A stretch of DNA of 64,000 nt from the NCBI RefSeq assembly GCF_022376445.1, contig NW_025955072.1, forward strand, positions 62,001-126,000. The letters run 5' to 3'. A program made the translations under genes and the position numbers. The notes beneath the pieces are model-generated. The model saw only the letters and a program-made list of their open reading frames with translations. It made no database searches and was not told where the DNA came from. This DNA is from Fomitopsis serialis (taxonomy: Eukaryota; Basidiomycota; Agaricomycetes; Polyporales; Fomitopsidaceae). Shown piece after piece: positions 1 through 10,690 of the stretch; position 1 is the stretch's first letter, and every line of letters starts with the position of its first letter.

Positions 1-478
1 GATAGCATCCCAGTCCACAAGTCTGTTGAATGTTCAACGTGTGCGATGATTGACTAGGAGCCTCACAGATACTCGACGCAATGCTTGTTTACATCACAAG
101 ACTGAGTGGACAGCAGCGCGTGGTGACGGCTCGCATTCCCACCACAACTATAAGAAGCCGAGCATAGGCGAGACCCAGAACCGGAGGTGTGCTCCTGATT
201 ACGAGGGTTTGCTGATGTGCGTTTCCCAAGGCCTCCGAGAAAGCGTGCGCGCACTCGGGAATACACGTATTCCCCTGCTTCTGCGTAAAGTGTGCGAGAA
301 TTCCCGTGACAATAGCAGTGCATATATAGCAAAGGATGCGGCATCAAGTTCTTTGGTCCTCTCCAGTGGCACACCCCTACACCTCCGAGCAGTAAGTCTG
401 CCAGTGCACAATCATGGTGGTTGGGCATACGTTGACCTAGCTTACAGCAATCCGCTAACACTGAAACGCTGATACTAC
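1..478. other. Left-edge intergenic DNA / P450 upstream region
   Basis: No gene is recognised here. Several short ORFs overlap on both strands but none has recognisable residues or intron structure. A TATA-like stretch (catatatag) lies near 321-329, about 155 bp before the P450 start codon; whether it is used is inference. Confidence 0.4.
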
Positions 479-2971
479 ATGGACGGCGTACTCATATTTT
501 ATGCAGCGGCCGCTGTCATCGCTTTGGCACTCAGCCTCCGCAAGTTCTTCAAGCGTTCACCGTTCAGGCATGTTCGGGGACCACCGTCGCCCAGCTGGCT
601 CTACGGTCAGTTCAGGTATCTGCGAAATTTGTGAAATCGCAGTCATGACACATTCATTAGGCCATAGTCTTGCGACAACAAGAGAGAAGGACGTCGGCGA
701 TATCCAGTTTGAACACATGCATGAATACGGTTCTGCATGGCGCATGAAGGAGTGTCTCAACGTAAGTCTCAGTATTTCTATCCGCCACAAACACGCCCAT
801 ACGCTGGATCATGCAGAAAGATAGTCTCTGGATTGTTGATCCCAAGGCGATCCAATATGTTTTACAAACATCGGGGTACCAGTACCCGCGGACGGTTACT
901 GGGAGACACATCGCGCGACAGATCATGGGGGACAGTATACTCTACGTGGAAGGTACTGTCACGACGTTCGAAGGTTTTCTGCATCATGACTGAGCCAAGT
1001 CAACTGTGTATTGCTGTACAAACAGGAGATGACCATGCGCGCGTGCGCAGAATCATGAACCCAGCGTTCAACGCCGCTCAGCTCCGCTCCTTCCTGCCCC
1101 TCTTCAGAAACTCGGCGCGCAGGGTGAGTAGCTGTTGCCCATCTGATTGAACTCTGTGACGTCCAGAGCTAACCGTATTCTATGTAGCTTACGAGCAAAT
1201 GGAGAGACAGTCTTAAGAATACTACCTCTCCCGCTGACCACGTCCTGAACGTAAACTCTTGGTTTACGCGGACGACACTGGATGTAATTGGAGAAGGTAT
1301 GGTCTGCTTCCAGCCTGCACCCGCGATTGATGCCCACATCTCGGGGTTCCCTCAGCTGCATATGACTATCGTTGCGGTGCACTCGACGAAGAGGACAATG
1401 AGGTTGTCGACGCGTACAAGAACATGTTGTGCGTAATCCTACGCCTGGTATGCTATCAGCGCCGAATAGCTAACCATGCACCCGCAGTCGGGACTCCGTG
1501 ATGTATCCGTCTGGCGCGACTCTTCTTTTCCGCGCCCTCTGGCCGTACATACCGGACCGTCTCATTCGAATCGTTGACTACTTTCCGACCCGGGAGGCCC
1601 GCCGTTTCCGGCACACCCTGACAGTCATCAACAGGCTCTCGAATAGACTGATTGCGGAGAAGACGCAAGCGTGCCTGGACAGAAAGGACGAGAACCTCAG
1701 AGACATCATGAGTATCCTCGGTAATTCTGTGCCCACTATTTGATGATGACGGTAAGCCTGATTTCATGCGCATTCTCAGTCAAGGCCAACCACTCGGAAA
1801 ACCCAAAGACGCGCATGAAGGACAAGGAGATGATCTCACAGATGGCGACGTTCTTCCTTGCAGGTACGTCACTCTTCTTAACAGCCGATCCGACAGTCTG
1901 ACGGCGATCGCTTCACGCACCTCAGGCCACGAGACAACTGCGTCCATGCTTACCTGGATCATGTTCGAGCTGGCGAAGGACCAAGCATATCAGTCAAAAT
2001 TGCGCGACGAGATTGCAGCTGTGCGCGCGAAGGTTACAGCTCGCGGAGATGATGACTTCACCGTCGCCGACCTAGACTCGATGACATTCGTCATCGCATG
2101 CATGAAGGTGGGTCAGGACTCAGATCCTCGACTCATGATTGACTCGCTATATCTATGATTCCCAGGAAGTGATGCGCCTCCACCCCATCGTGTACAATAT
2201 GGTGCGCACTGCCAGCAAAGACGATGTGATCCCCCTCTCGAATCCCGTACGGGATGTGAACGGAAATGTTATCTCAGAGATCCCTGTCAGAAAGGGTACG
2301 ACAATCAACCTCTCGCTGTGCGGATATAATCGGTCAGTCCCATCTAGTCTCCGAAACCTTCACCATACCCACGATTATCTGCCATGTCAGGCTGCCGGAG
2401 GTCTGGGGCGAAGATGCTCAGGTGTGGAATCCGTACCGCTGGATGAACACCAATCGGGAAAAGCAGATCAACGTCGGTGTTTACGGAAATTTGTGCGTGG
2501 TCATTGCTTAATTCGTGCGTGTCGTGGTCTGACACTGCACAAAGGTTGACGTTCAGTGCGTGCTTTCTCCTGCATGGTTGTGATGTGGTGAGCTCTTGTT
2601 GATCTGGCTACAGGCGGCGGCGTCAAGGCGTGCATCGGGTGAGCATTGATGATCCTTCTGCATCCCACCGGGCGACTCATGAATCCTATGCCTCAGATGG
2701 CGTTTCACGTATGTTATATCCTCCGACGTTGGTTTGAGAGAGCACACTCACTGAGTTAATTTGCGTGCGATCGTTTAGGGTCATCGAGCTGCAAGCAATC
2801 ATGGTTGAACTCCTAGAAAACTTCGAGGTCGCCATTCCCGACGACAAGCCGGACATCCAGCGCGTTCCCGGAGGTCTGATGATTCCGATGATCAGGGGCA
2901 AGCCCGAGCTTGGTTCGCAGATGCCTCTGAAGGTGACAGTCATCGAGCGTCCGCAGCCGAAGGAGGTGTAG
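479..2971 (+). CDS. Cytochrome P450 monooxygenase, multi-exon
   Basis: Heme-thiolate monooxygenase, expected on the ER membrane, oxidising a small lipophilic substrate that the sequence does not reveal. ATG at 479 opens a hydrophobic N-terminal anchor (DGVLIFYAAAAVIALALSL) followed by the proline hinge RGPPSPSWLYG. Later exons carry the early conserved block (SGYQYPR, then NPAFNAAQLRSFLPLF), the I-helix (GHETTASMLTW, spliced after ATFFLA), the K-helix ExxR as EVMR, the PERF-like NPYRWM, and the heme loop FSGGVKACIG with the cysteine ligand. The heme loop is split over exons of 11 bp (2545-2555), 25 bp (2614-2638) and 12 bp (2697-2708) before the last exon from 2779; phases fit throughout. It ends in KEV and TAG at 2969-2971. 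At least ten introns. The family number is not assigned; the layout resembles agaricomycete secondary-metabolism P450s. Lysine replaces the usual arginine in the heme motif. Confidence 0.94.
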
Positions 2972-3147
2972 GTTTTGGTTGAACAGCGGTTGTATAGTTG
3001 GGTTCGCGGTTGACTTCAGACTTGTTGTACAATGTATCTGTATACAGCATCGAATAGGAGATGACAGGTGTCGTGACATTGTACCGTTACCATGGATGGG
3101 ACCTCGGGCATGTAGATAAAGTGGTCTCAGGCTGGAAGAGTACTGTG

Positions 3148-5305
3148 CTAGCGACCCTCGATGACCGACCGTTTCTGCGGCGCTTCCCAGTCCGCGAGCC
3201 AATCCTTCATGGCAGCTAAGCCTTGGGCTTGCACAGACGCAATGGTCGGGTCTGCTTCCCCGTTGACCGCATACAGATCAGAAACGTGGAACCCGTCTCC
3301 GAGCGCGATAGGTTGCATGGCCGTGCTCGTAAAGTTCGTGCCGTCTGCGGACACCGTCGCATCGCGCCACGGATCCCCTACCAGGAGTAACGGCGGGTGA
3401 GGATCATGACGAGCCAGACATGTAGCGGGACGTACTCTGGCCATTGGCAAAAAAGAGTCGGTCGTCTTGGACGAACCAGCCGTCGTATGCTTCGTTCGTC
3501 GCACTCGCCCTAGGGCTTTGAGGCGCGCTAAAGGCCTCGGGGAACATATACGTGCACTGTCTCTGTTCGATGTGACTCATTTAGTAGACCGATGTCACTC
3601 TGACCGGGCGCGCCGACTTACCTCATCGTAGACGGGCTGAATCAGTCGAGATACAATGGTCTCTGTGTCATTCGGTGCGCCATCTTGGAAGAAACCCATC
3701 TCGTTGCACCTGTAGGTTCCGATGAGCGTGATTCTGCGATGTCGGGACGTAAACTTACACAATCCAATACCAGGAACGTTCTGCGTTGTTGACACTGGTG
3801 TCGGTGTACCGAGATGAGCTCGCGTCGTACGTGCCGAAGCAAGACCTGCATGATGATTAGCATTCATATCAGCAGCCCGGTGCGCGTCAAGTGTCACGAA
3901 CTCGTCATCGCCGTCTGGACAGACTGCACGCACAGCTGAGGCATCAGTAACGGTAAATTCCTACTGAGCGTGCATACCGTACCTGAAGGCAAGTAAGTTC
4001 CTGTCCAGTAACTAGACCAGGCGTTCAGCGCGTGATCCAGACCCCACCCCGCTGCGGGACCAATCTCATCTCCTTCGACTTCGAGAGCGTCACAAAAGTC
4101 AAAGAAAGCCGTCTCGGAGAGATATGGCGACGGCTGGAGGTCTTGCCACCAAAACAGAGGTTCACGCACTATATGTGTAGAGTCAGTTATTGACAGTATC
4201 AGGGAAATGGCCATGGAAGAGCAACGCACGGGCAGCAGCAAAATCATCGAGGTGGGCCAAGCTCATACCGAACATGTCTTGTATCTGTTCGATATCTGCT
4301 GCATTGCCGGAGGTGAAGACTTCATCAATGTGCGCGATGACCGCCTGGACGTCGGCGGAGCAGTTCTGCGGCATATGCGTCCGGACGACATCGAAATAAC
4401 CCCAGAGGTCGCTGCGAAATCAACTGTCGTCAACGATGCCGTGACTAGAACTTGAAGAGACAGTGATCTTACACGATGCTCTCAACAACGCCGGAAGACG
4501 ACCAAGCAGCATAGAACGCATCTGGTTTGCTGGGAATATCCGAGCTCTCAGTCAGAAACAACCCTCACTTCAGCTGCACGTCCGACGTACTTGACTTTCG
4601 TGAAGCTCGTCAATGCGCCAGCATAGCTGCCCCCAATGAGGACCCATGGCGCCTCGTCAGGAGTGACGTGTGCGCCGTTCGGCATGGGAAGCACGACATT
4701 GTAGGCGAAGTAATCGAGGTCGTCGATAGCCTGTTGAATGGTGTGGTAGCGCAAGCTCTCTGTCGAGAGGTCGGAGTACGGGTTGGAGTACCCGTAGTAG
4801 CGATGTTCGAGGACAATCGTGGCGCCGCCTTGCTGTTGAGCAATCATCCCGTTCACGGTTACGTTGGTCAGAAATGATTCATAACCTGCAAGATATGAAC
4901 ATTGCGTTGAGTTCGAGGTAAATGCGTGATTAAATGAACTCACCGTCCGCGTTCGTTTCTCCGGGGGTCGTTAAAACGATCGGACCACCTGCCGGATCAC
5001 AGGAGCGCATGAGGAAGGGACGCAAGGTGACGTATGGAGGCACCCTTACCCGGTTCATAAAATTCCCAAGTGTGCCAGTACCGCTGTTTAAACGTCCCTA
5101 GGCTCGGGTCGTCATGGTCGATGAGTTGATCGAAGTAGTACGTCGTATCCAGCGGTGGTAATCGTTCCCCTGGTGGTCCAGGGCAGGCCATGATGGACAA
5201 CTCGACCTTCTTGATGCCAGGCCGTCCATTAAATCTACCCTTCGCGGATACGAGAGCTACGCATGAGATCGAGAGAGTAAGGAAGTGGATAGTGTATGTC
5301 CTCAT
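3148..5305 (-). CDS. Secreted serine carboxypeptidase, family S28
   Basis: Prolyl-carboxypeptidase-like serine exopeptidase, expected to be secreted and to cut at proline. The start is ATG at 5305 (MRTYTIHF), giving a signal peptide ending near ALVSA; an upstream in-frame GTG was rejected. Exons in order give the N-terminal substrate block (YYFDQLIDHDDPSLGTF, then RYWHTWEFYEPGGPIVL), EHRYYGYSNPY, the nucleophile motif GGSYAGAL with its serine, a helical cap (KPDAFYAAWSSSGVVES), CNEMGFFQ, the catalytic-Asp block (FANGQ, intron, DPWRDAT) and the catalytic His in GDGFHVSDL. The stop is at 3148-3150. The triad Ser-Asp-His is therefore complete. About nine short introns. It is convergent with the P450, 176 bp apart. 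A TATAAA box sits 63 bp upstream of the start. Family call firm; substrate inferred. Confidence 0.93.
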
Positions 5306-5367
5306 GATGAATATATCACGCACGGGAGAAAAGTGTGGTTGGTCGTACCTCTTGCCACGTCCCCCGC

Positions 5368-5373
5368 TTTATA
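5368..5373 (-). promoter_or_regulatory. TATA box of the S28 peptidase gene
   Basis: TATAAA on the minus strand, 63 bp upstream of the peptidase ATG at 5305, a usual distance for a fungal core promoter. Seen in sequence; function inferred from position. Confidence 0.55.
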
Positions 5374-6151
5374 TGATGGTCCTATACTTATCGTCTGCAC
5401 TCCAAAGAACGATGAGGGTGCAAGCTGTGATGAACATTAGGGGCAAAGAATGGATGAGAGTGCATGCACATGGTGGCAGTTCATGAAAGACCAAGCCACC
5501 GGGGCGAAGAATGATTGGAGGGCAATGCATACCTCTCAGAATAACGACGACTCAAACTGACGCTGACGGTGGCCGGCGGGCCGGTGAGGCCTTGAGGGGT
5601 AGTGTGTTCGTTATTGAGATCTTTGAGAATGAAGCTCGAACTGACTTGCCGGCTCCATAGAGAACGAAGGTCGATCAGTGTGCATTGCTATGCAAACTGA
5701 CTGTCGAGATATGGAGAACAGCGCAGGCCTCGACACCGCCGTCCATGCGATATGTACGCTGTATGCAGTCGCACTCGACATGTGCACAACAGTGAATGTG
5801 GAGACGAGGTGAATCGGGGAGCTGCTTGTGGCTGCCAGCAATGGCGACCGCGACCTACGGTCACGTGTACCGTGTAAACGCGTCCTTCGCGTCTCCTCGT
5901 CGTCTCTCGCGTTGAGCTGCATTCCTGCTCGCGTAGAATACATAGTATAGTACCTGATAACAGCACATATGTAGAGAACATTACGGCAGCGCCATATCAC
6001 AATCACCACTCACGGAACATCCATGACACTCGCTTCACATGGACAGACTTGGAGGATCAGTCCACGGGCGGATCTGTGCACTTCCCCATTAGCCACGGCC
6101 TCGAACAATACTCCACCAGAGACCATCCGACTACAGAGGAGTCCACATCAT
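5374..6151. other. Intergenic; 3' flank of duplicated unit A
   Basis: From about 5374 to 5830 I see nothing. From about 5830 to 6150 the minus strand matches the flank downstream of the third DUF6534 copy (about 48320-48615), including a stretch around 5865-5925 that reads cacggtacacgtgaccgtag. This shows the duplicated segment extends past the DUF6534 stop codon. Confidence 0.6.
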
Positions 6152-7825
6152 TTACACGATCGAGTTCCGCCGCTGCCTACGCTTCTCTGACTTCTCAGAG
6201 ACCGTGTCGTCGCTCTCTGTGCCCGCGTCCCTCCGGTGCATCACGGCCCCGTGTTACGGCTGCTCTCGAGTGCGCCCGCGAGGGCAAAGCTCTTCTGTGC
6301 CATCTCCACGGTGCTCGTGTGGGCCTCGGAGGCAGTGCTATTGGCGAAACGGACCCGCTCACCGGCGGGAGTTCGACTGTGGATTTGTCGTACTTGCGTA
6401 GGTACACGCGACTATTGAGATTAGTAAGGAATGTGTTCGAGTACCTTGGACACCGTTAGTAATGTACGTTTACGCCTCGGAGAAGACCTACATCTTCGTG
6501 AGGATAAGCGCAGGCGCCTCATAGACTAGCGTCTCATGCAGCTGAGATGCAGGTCAGTCCGACCGACATCCTCCGAAGAAGCAGCTATCGTCACTCACTG
6601 GTCGGATGTTCGCGGTGATAAGGACAAGGATCGAGAGGCTAGCTACGAAGGACCTGTCGGATCGCTGACACGCGAAGAACAGGGGAGACATACCAGTCAG
6701 AGTGCCTGTCTCAACCACCAGGCGGACCATCCTGTTGATGAGCGCGTCTGTTGATGCTATACCGGTCTTGCTCCTCATGAGCTGCGGCGTCATTGAGTAC
6801 ACTAGTAGCGAATGCGCGAGGGGGACATACCAAGTAGGTCATGCATACGGCGATCAGCACGTCAACCGCGACGGCGCCCGCGAGCCAGAGCTAGGTTTCA
6901 TAAGCAGATGATGGGATATGGGGACTAGCAGGAGACCTACGATGGCGGCGGTAAGCAGCTGCCCGTGCAGTGCAGACGCAATGCCCTCAGCTTTCTCCTG
7001 CATTCAGTTCTTCAGCTTCGAGTCTACCCATTCGCCACGGGCTGTGACTCACCTTCGCTCCCGTGACCATGCATGCAACCATCTGCATGACCGCGAGCTG
7101 TTCGCATACCACTATCAACGTCGGCCCCATCACATGACACCAGACCAGACAACACGCACGGCGAGAATGAACGCAGCCATGGACCTGCCGAGCACGCGCG
7201 ACCGCGACAACTTGAAGATCCGCCACGCGAAGAATGTCTGCACGACGGCCGAGATGAGCCCGCACATGATCGTCGCGGAGAACCAGGTGTTGTGGAAGGC
7301 GAGCATCGAGATGACGTTCCCGTAGTCGTACACATAGATCTGCATCGCGGCTGCCGTGATCAGCCCGGTTTGCACCCACTCGTAGATGAGCACGCTGAGC
7401 ACTATGGTGAGTGACCGTGAGCGATTGGTCGTGATATATGGCAGAGAGGATGGAGCACACCGAGAAATTTAAGGGAGAGTCGGTCTGTCTTGAAGTTGTC
7501 GTAATATGAATCTGACCGGGCGTACTTATGGGCCGACTTGAAGACGCATACAGACAAACGAGGTCCGACTCACAGCATTGTAGCGTTAAGACTCCTAGGA
7601 GACCCCAGTTAAAGAACACACCAAGTAGCTGTGCCGTACGACGTCAGTCCTTCTCCGCGCTGTGCATAGTAGTGTACAATCACTAACCTGAGGTCCAGCA
7701 CTATCATGGGTCCATGGAGTCGGTCAGTACTTTGTACGACGGGCTGGATTAGACAGAGCGGAGGCTTACAGCAGTTGTAAAGGCGTCGATCACGCGAGAG
7801 GGACCGTCGCAGAGGAAGACATCAT
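6152..7825 (-). pseudogene. DUF6534 membrane protein, copy A (degraded)
   Basis: Copy A of a basidiomycete multi-pass membrane protein of the DUF6534 type (seven predicted helices, function unknown). Recognisable exons on the minus strand: LLGVFFNWGLLGVLTLQC near 7610; the family core EWVQTGLITAAAMQIYVYDYGNV near 7330-7390, continuing to FFAWRIFKLSRSRVLG; ALINRMVRLVVETGTLT; and the tail RVYLRKYDKSTVELPP. Against copies B and C it carries an in-frame TGA about 12 codons after the first ATG (7825) and two 1-bp deletions in the last exon (near 6355 and 6245) that change the C-terminus. It lies downstream of intact TSR3 in the same orientation. A shorter product using another start is possible, but decay is the simpler reading. 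Confidence 0.72.
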
Positions 7826-8808
7826 TGCTTGTCCGTTTCCGATACTACAACCTGGTGATCGGGGAGCTTCTCAAGAAAGAGGACATACTCCGCAAGAGCA
7901 TGAAGCTGCAAGATAAATACCGCGGAACCGGGGCGCAGTACAGCAAGATATGTTCCGGTCATATGGTCTCCAGCCGCCCTATGTACATGCAAAGTTCAAT
8001 CACAGCGCTCAGCGCGCACATCACAGATCGGGGCGTGCAACGCGCGATGTTCGATCATGGATCTCGATGAGAGTACTTTCAGTTGATCACCTGCTACTTA
8101 TTTGACTGTGACACGTCCGTATCAGGATTCAGCGTAAGTATTGTAAGCCCAGATCAGCAAACAGAGGCGCATGCCCTATGTACCTCCTTTGTGCGCGTGC
8201 TTCAGATACTGCGTATGAAGAATGTCTTAGAATTGAGACTCAGTTCCACCAGTAGAACATGCAGACGGAGGCTTTCCATTGTAACGGATGACCAAGAGGC
8301 TGAGTGTAAGTTCAAGATAGCAACGAGACTGAACACGACGGACCTGCAGCCACCTGCAGTCTTGGGCTCTTGGGTTGCATACGGTCAATGGATCAAAGTT
8401 ACGTCGCAGCAATTGATGGCCATGAGCTAAGGAACAGAACAGCGGCGCTACCCATCCAGCCTCAGCCCTACGCGGGAGGACGGATGTGGCAAGACGTGGA
8501 CTATGCGAGGTAGGTATCAGGGCACAGCCGTGAGCTGAGCGTGGTGGAACGGCATTTGCTTGTCCTGACCCAGCGTTCAGACGTTCGCCAGTGGGGCAAA
8601 GCCGGCGGAACAAGAACTGTCAGTGCGTATCTTACCGTCATGGCCGTGAATGACATCGGTGAGATTTTGCGAAGCCGTTGGGTTGTTGGGATCAATCCTG
8701 GTAACGCGTCAAAACAGCGATGAGGAAGATATGGATACCACACTGGCGCCAGAATGTTTGATATACACGGGGGCAGGTGATGATACACACTGAAAGTCGA
8801 GGCCGTGC
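7826..8808. other. Spacer between TSR3-A and DUF6534-A
   Basis: No gene recognised. The minus strand aligns with the spacers of unit B (about 22230-23278) and unit C (about 45506-46632), for example the block around atggccatcaattgctgcga near 8405-8425. It is part of the duplicated segment and not unique intergenic DNA. Confidence 0.6.
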
Positions 8809-9943
8809 TCAATGGTTTGGATTCTCGATGAGAAGATCACTTCCGTATCCTGCGCGAAAAGTTAGAAGCTGGTCGAGGAGCATAACCAACGCTCACCAGC
8901 TGCGCTGTCTTCTCGTGACTGTTGATAGCTCTGTTCTAGCTCCTGCATAATGCGTTCTTGTGTCGCGGTGACATCGGCGGCGTCGGTGCATTGACAGTAC
9001 TGTTCTAGATATACCCTACAACGACATGTTCATGTGTCAACTCGGCGAGACGATATGAATTTCACGCACTGGTTGATCTTCCAGAACGTCTCGCCCCAGC
9101 CAAACTTGCTCAGAAGGTGATCTGCGTATTCCTTGAAGCCGGTCAGATAGAAGGCAGCCGCTATTGCTTCAACACAGTTCAATCGCCAAGGCTTCCCATA
9201 GTTGACAGGATTCGCCGCAACGAGGTATGGCACTGGCCAGGATTCCATGTCAGAGGTAGAGACAGTACGGAGACAGTAGGCCGACTTACGTAGTCGCTCA
9301 TGTGGGCTCGCAATCTTGCCAAATGGAACATCATCCAATCTTGCCCAGGAGCACTCCACGACTGCGATACCATTTTGAAGGACGATCTCGCGGTCTGCCG
9401 GGCTGGCTACTTGCGTCCCTCTTGGTCTGAGTCCCATCTAGTCAGCTCAGCCCAATAGTGTACCTATGAACTCACTCACGACACCACAATACCCCTGAAT
9501 CGCTGTCCGATTTTCAGCTCTTTCATGAGGCCTAACCTCGCGAGTCGTTTGCCTGAACATCGCCGGGGGTCACAGTGGTCGAAGTCCTGCCAGAGTGCTC
9601 CTACTTGAGCGTGCATGGAAACCCGACTTGGTGGATACGCACCCACATAGCAACGGGTACATCGATGCTGACATCTAGCACACCATGAGCAAGTGTAGAT
9701 GCAGGATGCATCGACACTACTTACCAGGCCCACTGTCTTCCTCTTCGAGTCCCCAGACTCGTCGGTGGCACCATCTCCTTCCTCGCTCTCTTCATCGACC
9801 GCACTGTCCGGCCTGCGGTCGTCGATGTCCTGTGCAGGTCGTGAAGGCCGCCCTCCGCGACCACCTCTAAATTGATGCGATGAACCGCGGCCGCGCTTTG
9901 CGCCTCGGTGTGGGCGGGAGGTCGAGCCGCCTCCTCTGGCCAT
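8809..9943 (-). CDS. TSR3: 18S rRNA aminocarboxypropyltransferase Tsr3 (intact copy)
   Basis: Tsr3 transfers the 3-amino-3-carboxypropyl group of S-adenosylmethionine to a hypermodified pseudouridine of 18S rRNA during late 40S maturation in the cytoplasm. ATG at 9943 ([20 protein letters not shown]) starts a basic, then acidic leader. Next come the family blocks [50 protein letters not shown] and SPHERL, then the signature [20 protein letters not shown] and [21 protein letters not shown]. After an intron come [20 protein letters not shown] and, after another, [13 protein letters not shown] and a TGA at 8809-8811. About five introns, all in phase. It is divergent from the mL41 gene, with 87 bp between start codons, so the promoter is probably shared. 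Dead copies lie near 21.1-22.2 kb and around the LINE at 25.5/45.3 kb. Confidence 0.95.
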
Positions 9944-10030
9944 GACGGGTATGCGTGAGAATTTCGCGTACCTTGCGCGCGCGCTCAGCGCGAACGGGCG
10001 CGAGCTTGCAGTTGCCACCGTACCGTGACC

Positions 10031-10437
10031 ATGTTCCCGACCCTCGTCAGGCTCTCGAAAGCCTCTCGGAGAACGCTCACGCCGAAGAGGGGTAACAAAG
10101 ATTTCTACAAAGGTGCGCTCTTACCAGTTGGCTTCGTACTGCAACTCATGTTATGGCTAGGTACCGGACAGGCCTTTGTCCCTGGCGGAGGTTTACGCAC
10201 AGGCGCGCCGGGAAAGCATGTCGTTGGCGGCAAGGCGAAGTATCGCCTGGTGGACGAGAAGGTCCGAGCGTTTGTAGCACCATCCATAGAGACGATCCAA
10301 AACACTCAGGTGCGTCGTCTTGCGACCTTTGACTGTCAGGGCATGTGCTGAAGAAATGTCATTAGCTGCGACCATACGTTAGCGTCAATGTCAACCTAAC
10401 GAGGGAGCAGCGAAAAGAAGGCTCTGCGCCTCTATAA
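10031..10437 (+). CDS. MRPL27: Mitochondrial ribosomal protein mL41
   Basis: Protein of the large mitoribosomal subunit. ATG at 10031 gives a short basic mitochondrial presequence ([20 protein letters not shown]), then NKDFYKG, an intron, and the highly conserved family core [17 protein letters not shown] and [21 protein letters not shown] second intron leads to [20 protein letters not shown] and TAA at 10435-10437. About 100 residues, normal for the family. Its 5' end faces TSR3, with only 87 bp between start codons. The yeast name MRPL27 is used for the symbol. Confidence 0.94.
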
Positions 10438-10690
10438 TGTTCGACTCAGAGTGCTTCTGAGCTTGGCCTTCAAGTCAGCGACGACACGCAGGGTTTCCGC
10501 AGGCATTCCCGATCTGCTACCGGCTACGATGTTAGTCTTTACACAAGTTCAGACAATTTGCAGGCCTAGGAGGGTACAATAGAGCGCGAGCGTCACTCTC
10601 GTCAAGTCATGGCTACGCCTGTCGAGTGGATATCCATTTCACATTGCTTAGACGTACAACACTACTCCTACTTTACCATACTCAATTGCA

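Noticed and set aside
63..472. Two overlapping ORFs (132 and 140 codons) at the left edge
   Set aside because: Non-ATG starts and no recognisable protein; lie in the P450 upstream region.
5020..5323. Upstream in-frame start (GTG at 5323) for the S28 peptidase
   Set aside because: Not an ATG; starting at 5305 gives a proper signal peptide.
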